From the NCBI RefSeq assembly GCF_014647235.1, contig NZ_BMOU01000005.1, positions 248,379-312,378 on the forward strand: 64,000 bases of DNA, in the 5' to 3' direction. Positions 1-7,898 of the stretch are shown piece by piece. Source of the DNA: Haloarcula pellucida. GTDB taxonomy: Archaea; Halobacteriota; Halobacteria; Halobacteriales; Haloarculaceae. Numbering within the stretch: the first letter of the stretch is position 1; each line of letters begins with the position of its first letter. The position numbers were made by a program, and so were the translations under genes. Under the pieces are notes generated by a model. It did not search any database. It was not told where the DNA came from and saw only the letters and a list, made by a program, of their open reading frames with translations.

Positions 1-232
1 GAGAGAGGTCGAGCGCCCCCAGCCACCAGTTCCACCGCTCGACGAGCGTGTAGTCGCCGGGGGCGTCCTGTAAGTTCCGGACGACGGTGTCGACGGTCAG
101 TTCGCCGTCGAAGTCGGCGTCGAACTGCCCGGCCTCGGCCAAGTCGCGGGCCTGTCGCGCGACGACGGCGACCGGTTCGTCGTCCGCGTCGAACGTCTCG
201 CACAGCACCGCTTCGAGTTCCTGTCGGTCCAC
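1..232 (-). CDS. Hypothetical protein, N-terminal part (cut by window edge)
   Basis: An open minus-strand frame runs off the left edge and gives at least 77 residues. It starts at a GTG (232) reading VDRQELEAVL; an in-frame stop lies about 13 codons upstream with no ATG between, so GTG is the best start. The visible part is acidic (DADDEPVAVV, then LTVDTVVRNLQ and a Trp-rich WNWWLG stretch), typical of a soluble haloarchaeal protein. I do not recognise a family. It is the last intact gene before the rearranged zone that starts near 380. Confidence 0.6.
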   Translation of the reverse strand, partial: MDRQELEAVLCETFDADDEPVAVVARQARDLAEAGQFDADFDGELTVDTVVRNLQDAPGDYTLVERWNWWLGALDLS

Positions 233-378
233 ACGGTGTGCTTGGCGGCCGTGCTCTTCAATCCACGGCTAGGATACGTCAGCGTGTGTGCTGAACGGAA
301 CGAGCGTGTCGGTGTCGTGACTGCTGTTAGTCGAAACTCACCGACCTGCGCGCAAAGAAAGCAGTGACGTTAGAACCC

Positions 379-506
379 TTAGCTGCCCTTCTCGATGGGG
401 GCGCCGACGAGGTTGCCCCACTCCGTCCAGGAGCCGTCGTAGTTGATGGTGTCCTCGTAGCCCAGCAGTTCGTGGAGCGCGAACCAGGCGACGGAGGAGC
501 GCTCGC
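379..506 (-). pseudogene. 3'-end fragment of a rhodanese (tssA) gene
   Basis: This minus-strand stretch encodes the last ~40 residues of the rhodanese at 3631-4485 ([15 protein letters not shown] to APIEKGS), then a TAA stop. At 385-506 it is identical to 3637-3758 except for one base. The homology stops abruptly at 506, so the catalytic cysteine and everything before it are absent. It cannot make a working sulfurtransferase. The near-identity means the copy arose recently or is kept alike by gene conversion. It marks the left border of the accessory zone. Confidence 0.85.
385..506. repeat. Direct repeat, left copy (tssA 3' end)
   Basis: This 122-nt block matches 3637-3758 in the same orientation at 121 of 122 positions; the single difference is G at 400 versus A at 3652. 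The two copies bracket about 3.1 kb holding a DUF302 remnant, two lipoprotein genes and a phospholipase C-like gene. No integrase or transposase lies between them. Confidence 0.9.
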
Positions 507-512
507 GGATGA

Positions 513-740
513 GGGTTCGGCGTCCTCTGTGACATTGACGTGCGGGCGACGCTACAAGTGAAGCTCCGCGATGATTTCCGCGACGACAGAATTCTCGGCG
601 CGTGCAATCCATCGCTCGTTCACGAGGCACTGGAGGCGGAGCTCGAACTCGGCGCGTTGCTCCCGTGTAACGTGACCGTCTACGACGAGGGCGGCGACGG
701 CGTCGGTGACAGCGCCGTCGATCCGGCGGCCCGAACCGGA
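513..740 (+). pseudogene. DUF302-family gene remnant
   Basis: Translated in the frame of 540, this reads [15 protein letters not shown], then [18 protein letters not shown] and [13 protein letters not shown], ending near SAVDP. ILGACNPxLAHEAL and LLPCNVxVY are hallmarks of DUF302 proteins (about 130-150 residues). The N-terminal ~30 residues are missing, with an in-frame stop just upstream at 510-512, and the C-terminal helix region is replaced by unrelated sequence. It abuts the tssA fragment on the opposite strand within about 7 nt, so two broken genes meet at a single junction. Family recognition is firm; the exact ends are approximate. Confidence 0.7.
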
Positions 741-870
741 GCTGTCTCGCTCAAAGCAACGACTCCTGGTTCACCGGCTACCGATCCCTCGTCGAGCCGA
801 TGTCACGTCGTCAGACCGCGATGATCCATCAACCACAGAGAATTTTACTGAGACGCACACCGCAAAAAAC

Positions 871-1347
871 ATGCGCTCCGCTGGATTGGTCGGACTCGCT
901 GCTCTCCTCGTGCTTTCCGCCGGGTGTCTCGGGTGGGCTAATCCGCCAGAACCCACGATAGAGATACCGCCTACGACCGCCGCACAGGGAAGTACCGTGA
1001 CGGTCGAGGTGACGGCCCATCACGTATCTAACGTTGGAGTGTGGAGACCTCCATATTTAATAGATGGACGAAACAGCGAACCAGAGGTGGCATTAGACGT
1101 AACCAACGCAACCATTAAACCGCATACCTCAGTGATTACGGAGAGTGCAAATACAACGAATGACGCGTATTGGAGGTGGGACGAAAGGCAGCAGAACGTC
1201 ACACTACAGCTTCCGATTGTCGTCCCAAGGGACGCCCACCCCGGGCTGTACAAGTACAGACTCGTAGCAGACGCAGGGGAACCCGGGTGGTCCGAGTCCG
1301 AAGTCGTCAACGGAACTGTCAGAGTGTCGAATGCTTCTCGAAGATGA
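871..1347 (+). CDS. Secreted lipoprotein, tandem copy 1
   Basis: 158 residues. The N-terminus MRSAGLVGLAALLVLSAGC is a short Sec signal ending in a lipobox (LSAG|C at residue 19), so the product should be lipid-anchored outside the cell. The mature part opens with IEIPPTTAAQGSTVTVEV, an edge-strand pattern like Ig-type beta sandwiches, and has several N-x-S/T sequons. No cysteine remains after the anchor. The start is the ATG at the signal peptide; the longer frame upstream has no coding character. The promoter lies in the duplicated upstream region (A/T-rich AATTTTAC near 841). Function unknown; partner paralogue at 1464. Confidence 0.75.
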   Translation: MRSAGLVGLAALLVLSAGCLGWANPPEPTIEIPPTTAAQGSTVTVEVTAHHVSNVGVWRPPYLIDGRNSEPEVALDVTNATIKPHTSVITESANTTNDAYWRWDERQQNVTLQLPIVVPRDAHPGLYKYRLVADAGEPGWSESEVVNGTVRVSNASRR

Positions 1348-1463
1348 GCAAAGCAACTACTATCTATTTACCAGCGCTCAACTGGTTGATCCGACAGTCA
1401 CGTCGTTGTACCGCGATGACCCGTCAACCACAAAAATTTTGCTGAAACACACACCGCAAAAAT

Positions 1464-1940
1464 ATGCGCTCCGCTGGATTGGTCGGACTCGCCGCCCTCC
1501 TCATGCTCACCGCGGGGTGTCTCGGGTGGGCTAGTTCGCCAGAACCCTCGATAGAGATACCGCCAACGACCGCCGCACAGGGAAGTACCGTGACGGTCGA
1601 GGTGACGGCCCACCACGTATCTAACGTTGGAGTGTGGAGCCCACCCCGTTTAATGGACGGACCAAACCATGGACCCGAAATCACGTTAGATGTCGCCAAC
1701 GCGACCGTCGACCCCCACGCACCAGTGACTACAGAGAACCCAAATATTTCGAGTGAATTATACTGGAATTGGGGCAAAACGCAACAGAACGTCACGCTAC
1801 ACATCCCGATCGTCGTCCCAGAAGATGCTTACCCTGGGCATTATAAATATAAACTTGTGACAGACGAAGGGGAACCGGGATGGTCCCCAGCGTTACTGGC
1901 GAACGGAACTGTCAGAGTGACGAGCGCATCCCAGCAGTAG
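1464..1940 (+). CDS. Secreted lipoprotein, tandem copy 2
   Basis: 158 residues, a paralogue of the gene at 871 with the same length and architecture: signal MRSAGLVGLAALLMLTAGC, lipobox LTAG|C, then an almost unchanged stretch through HHVSNVGVW. The region from about residue 60 to 110 differs much more (for example TENPNISSELYWNWGKTQQ against TESANTTNDAYWRWDERQQ), while the final third (PIVVP, YPGHYKYKLV, GEPGW) is again similar. That pattern suggests a variable central face on a constant scaffold. Anchored to the outer membrane face by inference from the lipobox. Family not recognised. Confidence 0.75.
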   Translation: MRSAGLVGLAALLMLTAGCLGWASSPEPSIEIPPTTAAQGSTVTVEVTAHHVSNVGVWSPPRLMDGPNHGPEITLDVANATVDPHAPVTTENPNISSELYWNWGKTQQNVTLHIPIVVPEDAYPGHYKYKLVTDEGEPGWSPALLANGTVRVTSASQQ

Positions 1941-2041
1941 AGGAAATAGTTCTAGCTGATATCGAAGTAATACGAATGGGTTGTGCAGTTGCCTCTTCCG
2001 TCAAAATATTTGAAGCAATAGCTCTGTTGTTACCGTCCACT

Positions 2042-3295
2042 CTAGCTTCGAAGCCGATTGAACATCCCCTTGATATACAACGTGGCCGCCTGCAATCTGT
2101 TCTCGGTGATTTGCTCTAGATTGTAGTCGTGCCTCCAGTTATCAGTGTTGTAGATCGTCCAGTAGACCGTCTCGGCCTTGTGAGACGCGTCTGCGAGGTC
2201 CTTGGTAGCGGAGTCGAGATTGAGGACGTCGAAGTGAGATCCGTTCTCGAAGTCGGATTTCACGTCCCCCCAGACATCGTTCATGGCCCACTTCGCATAC
2301 GCGTGGTGAATCGGCGTGCCACCCGTCGACTCCTGTGCCGCGTAGTTGCCGGCTTGCTGGTACTCCATCCCGGTGTGGAGCGGTTGCGCACAGTCGGCCA
2401 CGTAGTGGCTCGCGTACGCGGTCTTGTTGTACGCGTCCTCCCAATCGTCGTAGTTAGGGTGGGAGACGTCGAGTTCCGACTCGGCGGCTTGCATGTTCTG
2501 CTTGGCCATCTTCGGGGCCCGGCCGAGACCCATATCTGGGTTGTAATAGTGCTTCTCCGAGTGGATCGTCTTCTTGAAGTAGTTCCTCCCGATGAACCCA
2601 CTCGTCCAATCGGGTGCCGAGTAGTCATCTATGTCCGGTTGCCGGGCGTTCTCCTTGATCCCATCCCTATACGTACTACTGACCCCAACAGCACTTGCAG
2701 ATAGCCATGTGATACCGTCGTGATGGCCCCTTTTCCATTGAACGTCGACAGATCTCTCACCGCGCGAGCGAGCGAGACCGTCGTTGACGACTGTTGCTAC
2801 CTCTGCGATGTCGGTTTCGCCACCATCAGCTGAAACGATCGCAGTGGACCGGTCAGTAGAACCGGTCCGTCCGCCGTGACTGCGACGACCTCCGCGAGAG
2901 GATTCCGAGGCTAGGTTCAGGTACGTGTCTCCGTTCTTCGTTCGTTGTGTGACGGGGTACTTCCGTCGAAGTTCCTTCAGGGCGTCGCTGGCCTCGTCCG
3001 CTCGTCGATCCGAATAGCCAGTTTCCGCCAGGTGCCCGAAAACGACGTCGTCCGAGGCGGCGAGCAGCGGCCAGTGACGAGTGAGAGACTTCAGTTCCTG
3101 ACCGACGTGAACTTCCGAAACGTCAGGGTGAAGCGGTTCGTAGGTTTCCGGATCGAGTGGCTCAGCGTCGACAGGGGATTTGGAGCCCCCGTCCCCGTCC
3201 GGCGAACCTGCGACCGTCCCGGCACTCGCGAGGCCGGTTGCTACGATTCCAAGTGATTTCAACGCGTGCCGTCTGGAGCAGGATCTCTTGTCCAT
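2042..3295 (-). CDS. Tat-exported zinc-dependent phospholipase C-like protein
   Basis: 417 residues. The N-terminus CSRRHALKSLGIVATGL is a twin-arginine signal, so export of a folded protein is likely. Residues ~190-417 resemble zinc-dependent phospholipase C (B. cereus PLC, clostridial alpha-toxin), which cleaves phospholipid headgroups using three zinc ions. HYYNPD (249-254) matches the family's HFYDPD region, and H297-x3-D301-x5-H307 (SHYVADCAQPLH) is the core metal motif shared with S1/P1 nucleases. The next motif, normally H-x3-E, reads HHAYA (330-334), so the glutamate ligand seems to be missing. The segment 30-190 has no counterpart in bacterial PLCs. It lies on the accessory segment between the tssA repeats. 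Substrate unknown; a nuclease role cannot be excluded. Confidence 0.7.
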   Translation of the reverse strand: MDKRSCSRRHALKSLGIVATGLASAGTVAGSPDGDGGSKSPVDAEPLDPETYEPLHPDVSEVHVGQELKSLTRHWPLLAASDDVVFGHLAETGYSDRRADEASDALKELRRKYPVTQRTKNGDTYLNLASESSRGGRRSHGGRTGSTDRSTAIVSADGGETDIAEVATVVNDGLARSRGERSVDVQWKRGHHDGITWLSASAVGVSSTYRDGIKENARQPDIDDYSAPDWTSGFIGRNYFKKTIHSEKHYYNPDMGLGRAPKMAKQNMQAAESELDVSHPNYDDWEDAYNKTAYASHYVADCAQPLHTGMEYQQAGNYAAQESTGGTPIHHAYAKWAMNDVWGDVKSDFENGSHFDVLNLDSATKDLADASHKAETVYWTIYNTDNWRHDYNLEQITENRLQAATLYIKGMFNRLRS

Positions 3296-3630
3296 TTTAT
3301 CTCCATTTCATCTATCATGTCTGTCCAGTATGATTTTTCCATATATTTTTCCGTATATTTTTGTTAGGTTGTGGCGAAATTGTCTGTTAGTAATTGTCTC
3401 GTCTTCGACGCAACGAATTGCTATGGCGGACTGGAGACGAACGGCGCACTATCTTCAATTCCCCGCCACGAAAGAAAATCGAGCGCGATCGAGCGACCCA
3501 GTTACTCGGCGCCGAAGGCGCCCTACAGACACCCAGCCGTACTTCAAGGACCGGTCGTCAACCACTAGTTCCACCTTCACCACGGGTCGCCCTGCGGGCA
3601 CCCCGTTCCGATTCGGGTTACTTCGCTAGC
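3296..3630. other. Intergenic stretch, AT-rich on its left half
   Basis: 335 nt between the starts/ends of two minus-strand genes. The first ~130 nt are strikingly T-rich (repeated TATTTTTCC near 3341-3362) and should hold the promoter of the phospholipase-like gene. The rest has GC and word use closer to the chromosome and includes a small palindrome GGCGCCGAAGGCGCC near 3510. I see no convincing gene: the overlapping frames lack family resemblance and coding bias. Confidence 0.5.
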
Positions 3631-4485
3631 TCAGTTGCCCTTCTCGATGGGAGCGCCGACGAGGTTGCCCCACTCCGTCCAGGAGCCGTCGTAGTTGATG
3701 GTGTCCTCGTAGCCCAGCAGTTCGTGGAGCGCGAACCAGGCGACGGAGGAGCGCTCGCCGATACGGCAGTAAGCGACGGTCGTCGAGTCGCCGTCGATGC
3801 CGTACTCGCCGTAGAGGTCTTCGAGTTCGTCGTAGCTCTTGAACGTGCCGTCGTCGTTGGTCACGGCCGCCCACGAGATGTTCTCCGCACCGGGGATGTG
3901 GCCGCCGCGCTGGGCCGTCTCCTGCAGTCCGGGGGGTGCGAGGATCTCGCCGGAGTACTCCTCGGGCGAGCGAACGTCGACGAGCGGAACGTTGCGCTCG
4001 ATGGCGTTGTCGACGTCTTCTCGGTAGGCGCGGATGGACTCGCGCGGGCCGGAGGCCTCGTAGTCGACGGCGGAGAACTCGGGCACTTCGTCGGTGAGTT
4101 CGTAGTCGTTCTCGACCCAGTACTCGCGGCCGCCGTCCAGCAGTTTGACGTCGTCGTGGCCGTAGTATTTGAACTGCCAGTAGGTGTAGGCGGCGAACCA
4201 GTTGGAGTTGTCACCGTACAGGACGACGGTGGAGTCCTCGCTGATGCCGTGGGAACCCAGCAGGTCCTCGAAGTCCTCCTTCGAGAGGATGTCGCGGGTG
4301 GTCTGGTCCTGCAGGTCCGTCTCCCAGTTGAACCCGATGGCGCCGGGAATGTGGCTCTCGTCGTACAGTTCTGTGTCCACGTCCACCTCTACGAGGCGGT
4401 GGGCGGGGTCGTCGCTCTGGAACTCGTCCAGGTGCTCGCTGACCCAGTCGGCCGAGACGAGCACGTCGTTGGCGTAATCAGTCAT
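3631..4485 (-). CDS. tssA: Thiosulfate sulfurtransferase (two-domain rhodanese)
   Basis: 284 residues. It transfers sulfane sulfur from thiosulfate to an acceptor such as cyanide or a thiol, probably in the cytoplasm. Two rhodanese domains are visible: an N-terminal one (about 10-130) whose active-site position reads YGDNSN with Asp instead of Cys, and a catalytic one with C240 in CRIGERS. The start is the ATG at 4485 (MTDYANDVLV), not the upstream in-frame Met, because a TATA-like element sits 30 nt before it. It is divergent from a second rhodanese at 4753. The 3' 122 bp are duplicated at 385-506. Confidence 0.9.
   Translation of the reverse strand: MTDYANDVLVSADWVSEHLDEFQSDDPAHRLVEVDVDTELYDESHIPGAIGFNWETDLQDQTTRDILSKEDFEDLLGSHGISEDSTVVLYGDNSNWFAAYTYWQFKYYGHDDVKLLDGGREYWVENDYELTDEVPEFSAVDYEASGPRESIRAYREDVDNAIERNVPLVDVRSPEEYSGEILAPPGLQETAQRGGHIPGAENISWAAVTNDDGTFKSYDELEDLYGEYGIDGDSTTVAYCRIGERSSVAWFALHELLGYEDTINYDGSWTEWGNLVGAPIEKGN
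3637..3758. repeat. Direct repeat, right copy (inside intact tssA)
   Basis: This is the tssA-internal partner of the block at 385-506, 121/122 identical. It ends just before the CRIGERS active-site codons, so only the intact copy carries the catalytic cysteine. Confidence 0.9.
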
Positions 4486-4510
4486 TGTGCGATCAACCAT
4501 TCGACTACCA

Positions 4511-4520
4511 CACATATATT
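4511..4520 (-). promoter_or_regulatory. TATA box of tssA
   Basis: On the minus strand this reads AATATATGTG, centred about 30 nt before the ATG at 4485. That is the haloarchaeal spacing for a leaderless transcript and supports the shorter start of tssA. Confidence 0.6.
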
Positions 4521-4752
4521 ACCACGAGTGGCGGCATGTACGGCCACTCCTCCCCCGTGACGGCATATGTTGCCCCTATCACGCGAACGCATATTGTGAA
4601 CGGCACGCATCCGTAGAGAGCGGACCGGAAGATGCGGCCCCGACCTGTCCAGTCCACAGAGCCAGCGCGGCATACATCCGGCAACAGTTGCCACCACCTT
4701 CGACCAGCCCCGATGAGAGTCTTCAAGCGGCCCGAGTGGGTACGGACGGCCA

Positions 4753-5538
4753 ATGACAGACATCGTCTCCGCGGACTGGGTCGCCGACCACCGCGAGGAC
4801 TGTCGCATCGTCGACGTGCGCGACGCGTGGGAGTACGACGCCCTCGGCCACCTGCCGGGCGCCGTGAACGTCCCGTTCGACCGGTTCCGCACCGGCGAGG
4901 GCGAGGCGGGGATGCTCCCGAGCGAGGACGACTGGGCGTCGCTGCTTTCGGAGATCGGAGTCACCGGCGACGGCGACGTCGTCGCCTACGACGACCACCA
5001 CGGCGTCTTCGCCGCGCGCTTTCTCGTCACGGCGGAACTGCTCGGCCACGACCCAGAGAAGCTACACCTCCTCGACGGGGACTTTTCGAGTTGGCAACTC
5101 GAACGCGAGACGACGAGCGACGCCCCCGAGGTAGCGGCCACGGAATACGTCGTCTCCCCGCCCGAATCGTCGCCGCTGGTCGGCCCCGACGAGGTGTCCG
5201 CCGCGGCCGACGACCCCGAGGCAGTCCTCGTCGACACCCGCGAGGACGAGGAGTACGCCGAGGGCCACATCCCCGGGGCCGTCCTGCTCGACTGGCGCGA
5301 ACTCGTCGACGACGAGACGCGCGGCCTCCTCGCCCGCGAGGACGCACTGGCCGTCCTCGAATCGGTGGGCATCGTCCCGGAGAAACGCGTCGTCCTCTAC
5401 TGTAATACCGCCCGTCGCATCAGTCACACCTACGTCGTGCTCCGGCACCTCGGCTTCGAGGACGTCGACTTCTACGAGGGGAGTCTGACCGAGTGGGAAG
5501 CCGAGGACCGACCGTTAGAGACGGGCACGGACGAGTAA
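4753..5538 (+). CDS. tssB: Thiosulfate sulfurtransferase (two-domain rhodanese), second copy
   Basis: 261 residues. Two rhodanese repeats: an inactive N-terminal one (DVRDAWEYDALGHLPGAVNV, 21-40, but no cysteine in the loop at ~80) and a C-terminal one with DTREDEEY, GHIPGAV and active-site C217 in CNTARRIS. It begins MTDIVSADWV, closely like tssA, and is transcribed away from it across a 267-nt gap, an arrangement common in haloarchaea. The active-site loop differs from TssA (CRIGERS), suggesting a different acceptor. The names tssA and tssB follow haloarchaeal usage; which substrate each uses cannot be read from sequence. Confidence 0.85.
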   Translation: MTDIVSADWVADHREDCRIVDVRDAWEYDALGHLPGAVNVPFDRFRTGEGEAGMLPSEDDWASLLSEIGVTGDGDVVAYDDHHGVFAARFLVTAELLGHDPEKLHLLDGDFSSWQLERETTSDAPEVAATEYVVSPPESSPLVGPDEVSAAADDPEAVLVDTREDEEYAEGHIPGAVLLDWRELVDDETRGLLAREDALAVLESVGIVPEKRVVLYCNTARRISHTYVVLRHLGFEDVDFYEGSLTEWEAEDRPLETGTDE

Positions 5539-5567
5539 GACGCGTCCTCGCATCGAAGCGTCCTCGC

Positions 5568-6572
5568 TTATCCCAGCGCCTGCTGTTCTGGTCCCCGTTC
5601 CGCCGCGAGCAGATTCGCCGTCTCGGCCAGTAGCGCGACGACCACTGGACCCGCGATGAACCCCACCAGCCCCAGCGACAGCACCCCACCGGTGAACCCG
5701 ACGAAGTAGAGGCTGGCGGGCATCCCCGTCGTGTAGCGGGCGAGGCGGGGACGGATGACCGCGTCCGGCAGGAAACCGACGAGGGCCAGTCCCAGCACCG
5801 TCACCAGCAGTGCGCCGACGACGTCGCCGGTCACGACGTCCGCGGCGGCGATGGCGACGACCACCACACTCGGCCCGACGACGGGGACGAACTGGAGGAT
5901 GCCAGCGACGACGGCGAGCGAGAACGCGCTGTTGTACCCCAGCATCCCGAACACCGCCCACGCCATCAGGAAGGTTCCGAAGGCCGTCGCGGCCTGCAAG
6001 ACGTAGATGGCGTACAGCGTCCCGCGCAGGCGCTCGTGAAAGCGCGTGACGAGGTCGTGATACGGTCGTGGAATCGTCCGATACAGCACCTCGCCGGGCG
6101 CGCTGGGTCGCCAGAGCATCGCGTAGACGAGTATCGTAAAGAGGACGATCTTCAGCGCGATGATCGGCGTCTCGCTGGCGAGTGCAACAGCGACGGCCCG
6201 CAGACTTTCGCTGAGGCCGGCCAGCGTCCTCTCGATGTTTATCGGGTACCGGAATCCGCCGACGACGATCGTGACACTGTCCGGGAGTTGTTGGAAGAAC
6301 GCGAACAGGTCGCGGCGGCGACGGTACAGTACGGCGGCCGGCGGGACGAGGACGAGCGACCCCCCGACGAAGGCGATGACCGTCGTGACTGCGGCGGCGA
6401 GTCGCTTCGAGAGGCCGTGGCGTACGAACCACTCCGAGAGCGGAAAGAGGACGTAAGCGACGGTGATCGCGAAGAAGACGGTCGCCAGCACGCTCGACAG
6501 CAACACAGTCGTCAGGAGCGACAGCGCAACGAGCAAGCCCGCGAGTACGTACGTCCGCTGGCGAGTAACCAC
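5568..6572 (-). CDS. AI-2E / PerM family membrane transporter
   Basis: 334 residues starting at GTG (6572), with no better ATG nearby. About eight hydrophobic segments: four near the N-terminus (for example TYVLAGLLVALSLLTTV and AVTTVIAFVGG) and four in the C-terminal half, ending in the family's GLVGFIAGPVVVALL region. A soluble loop at ~95-140 carries the FFQQLPDS element. The family (UPF0118) exports diverse small molecules or ions; bacterial members include TqsA. No genetic context hints at a substrate. Convergent with tssB, 29 nt away. Confidence 0.85.
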   Translation of the reverse strand: MVTRQRTYVLAGLLVALSLLTTVLLSSVLATVFFAITVAYVLFPLSEWFVRHGLSKRLAAAVTTVIAFVGGSLVLVPPAAVLYRRRRDLFAFFQQLPDSVTIVVGGFRYPINIERTLAGLSESLRAVAVALASETPIIALKIVLFTILVYAMLWRPSAPGEVLYRTIPRPYHDLVTRFHERLRGTLYAIYVLQAATAFGTFLMAWAVFGMLGYNSAFSLAVVAGILQFVPVVGPSVVVVAIAAADVVTGDVVGALLVTVLGLALVGFLPDAVIRPRLARYTTGMPASLYFVGFTGGVLSLGLVGFIAGPVVVALLAETANLLAAERGPEQQALG

Positions 6573-6635
6573 GACCTATCTTTCGTATCGCCCGTCAAAA
6601 ACGTTCCCGCAGTTGACAGCCAAGCGAAACGAGAC

Positions 6636-7316
6636 TCAGGGGGCGACGCCGACGGTCACGAGCGTCCCGAACTCTCGGTAGCGCTCGACCATCGCCTCGC
6701 GCGTGTCCCACTCCTCGGTCGGGAACTCGCTTTCGGGCGGAATCTCGATGTCGCGGTCCGGAACGTTGTCCTGTACGGCGACGGCGAGTCCCGCCTCGCG
6801 GAACGCGTTACGGTACTCGGCGGCGCTCCAGCGAGTCATCGGGACGTCGACCAGTTCGTCCCACGCGTGAGAGTGGACGTTCTCTTCGTAGTAGTTCACG
6901 GCACAGTGGAACGTGCCGTCGGGACCGAGGACGCGGGCCACCTCCTCGAGGACGGCGTCGGGGTCGCTCGCGTAGTAGAACGCCTCCATCGAGACGCAGT
7001 GGTCGACGCTGTCAGTCTCGAACGGCAGGTGCTCGAAGTCCCCGACGAGGTAGCCCACGTCCGGGTCGTCGGTGTACGATCGTGCGTTCTCGGCCATCGC
7101 CGGCGAGGCGTCGATGCCGTAGGCCCGGCCCGCGTCCTTCGTCTCTTTGAGGGCGCGGCCGGCGTAGCCGCTCCCACAGCCCAAATCGAGGACGGTGTCG
7201 CCCGCTTCGACGGGCATCCGGGCCAGTACGTGCTTGGCGGTGTGCCAGTGGCGGTCCTCCATCCCGCGGTCTTTTCCACGGGCCGCCCAGTCGTCGAACT
7301 CGTCGCTGACGCTCAT
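6636..7316 (-). CDS. Class I SAM-dependent methyltransferase
   Basis: 226 residues. Motif I is clear (VLDLGCGSGYAGRAL), followed by GIDASPAMAENA (motif Post-I) and the GDFEHLPFET acidic loop that binds the adenine. DHCVSMEAFYYASDPDAVL is motif II/III of the methyltransferase-11 family. The ATG at 7316 (MSVSDEFDDW) was chosen over an upstream frame extension that runs through the neighbouring gene's promoter. The N-terminal EFDDWAARGKDRGMEDRHW is typical of a conserved haloarchaeal group. Substrate not predictable; ubiquinone/menaquinone-type and small-molecule enzymes share this fold. Confidence 0.85.
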   Translation of the reverse strand: MSVSDEFDDWAARGKDRGMEDRHWHTAKHVLARMPVEAGDTVLDLGCGSGYAGRALKETKDAGRAYGIDASPAMAENARSYTDDPDVGYLVGDFEHLPFETDSVDHCVSMEAFYYASDPDAVLEEVARVLGPDGTFHCAVNYYEENVHSHAWDELVDVPMTRWSAAEYRNAFREAGLAVAVQDNVPDRDIEIPPESEFPTEEWDTREAMVERYREFGTLVTVGVAP

Positions 7317-7409
7317 ACGCGTACTGTGTGTGGCCGGGCAAAACGCCCTTCGACTCCGTCCGGCGACCGCTCCGGGAACGTTATCACACCGGGCCGTCCA
7401 CGAACGGGT

Positions 7410-7853
7410 ATGCGCCGCCGTCGCCCCCGGTACCGTATCGCCGACACCGCACAGCAGGTCGTGGGCGGGTTCCTGCTGGCCGGTCCGTTCGTCGTCACCG
7501 AGGAGGTGTGGGTGCTGGCTGCGAACATGACGACGCTCCACGCCGGACTGGTCGCCGGCATCGTCTTCGCCATCGGCTACGGCGCACTCTACAAGGCCGA
7601 CGCGGACCGCGACCTCGACCGCGAGGCCGAAGTCGCCGGCGTCCCGATACGGTTCGTCTCGCTGATGGTCGTCGCCTTCGGGTCCGTCGCCGTCCTCGCG
7701 ATGGTGTTTACCGCCCCCGATACGTTTCTCGTCGACGGCGGGATTCTCCCGGACCCGACGCCGATGGCCGTCACGGTGACGACGCTGAAAGCCATCTCCG
7801 TCGGCGCTATCTTCAGCGTCGTCGGCGCAGCCACCGCCGACAGCGTGTTCTGA
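7410..7853 (+). CDS. DUF2391-like integral membrane protein
   Basis: 147 residues with four hydrophobic segments (about 12-30, 38-58, 80-100, 120-145) after a strongly basic start, MRRRRPRYR. The pattern IADTAQQVVGGFLLAGPFVVTEEVW near the N-terminus matches proteins annotated DUF2391. Function unknown. The ATG at 7410 directly follows the divergent promoter region shared with the methyltransferase gene. No cysteines or charged membrane residues suggest catalysis. Confidence 0.65.
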   Translation: MRRRRPRYRIADTAQQVVGGFLLAGPFVVTEEVWVLAANMTTLHAGLVAGIVFAIGYGALYKADADRDLDREAEVAGVPIRFVSLMVVAFGSVAVLAMVFTAPDTFLVDGGILPDPTPMAVTVTTLKAISVGAIFSVVGAATADSVF

Positions 7854-7898
7854 GCGATACCCGCAGACTTAATGACTGTCGCCCCGCGTTTCGGGTAC

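Larger units (their letters stand above)
802..1940. repeat. Tandem duplication of a lipoprotein gene with its upstream region
   Basis: A unit of about 593 nt occurs twice, at roughly 802-1394 and 1397-1940. It covers the ~65 nt before each start codon as well as the gene. Shared blocks include GTCACGTCG, ACCGCGATGA, CACACCGCAAAAA and the first ~60 nt of coding sequence, which are nearly identical. The middle of the two genes has diverged more, so the duplication is not brand new or selection differs along the gene. Confidence 0.85.

Noticed and set aside
3437..3630. Possible extension of an ORF across the AT-rich gap before tssA
   Set aside because: Reading frames there do not continue any recognisable domain and lack codon bias.
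6036..7409. Upstream extension of the DUF2391-like gene
   Set aside because: It lies antisense to the permease and methyltransferase genes; the true start is the ATG at 7410.
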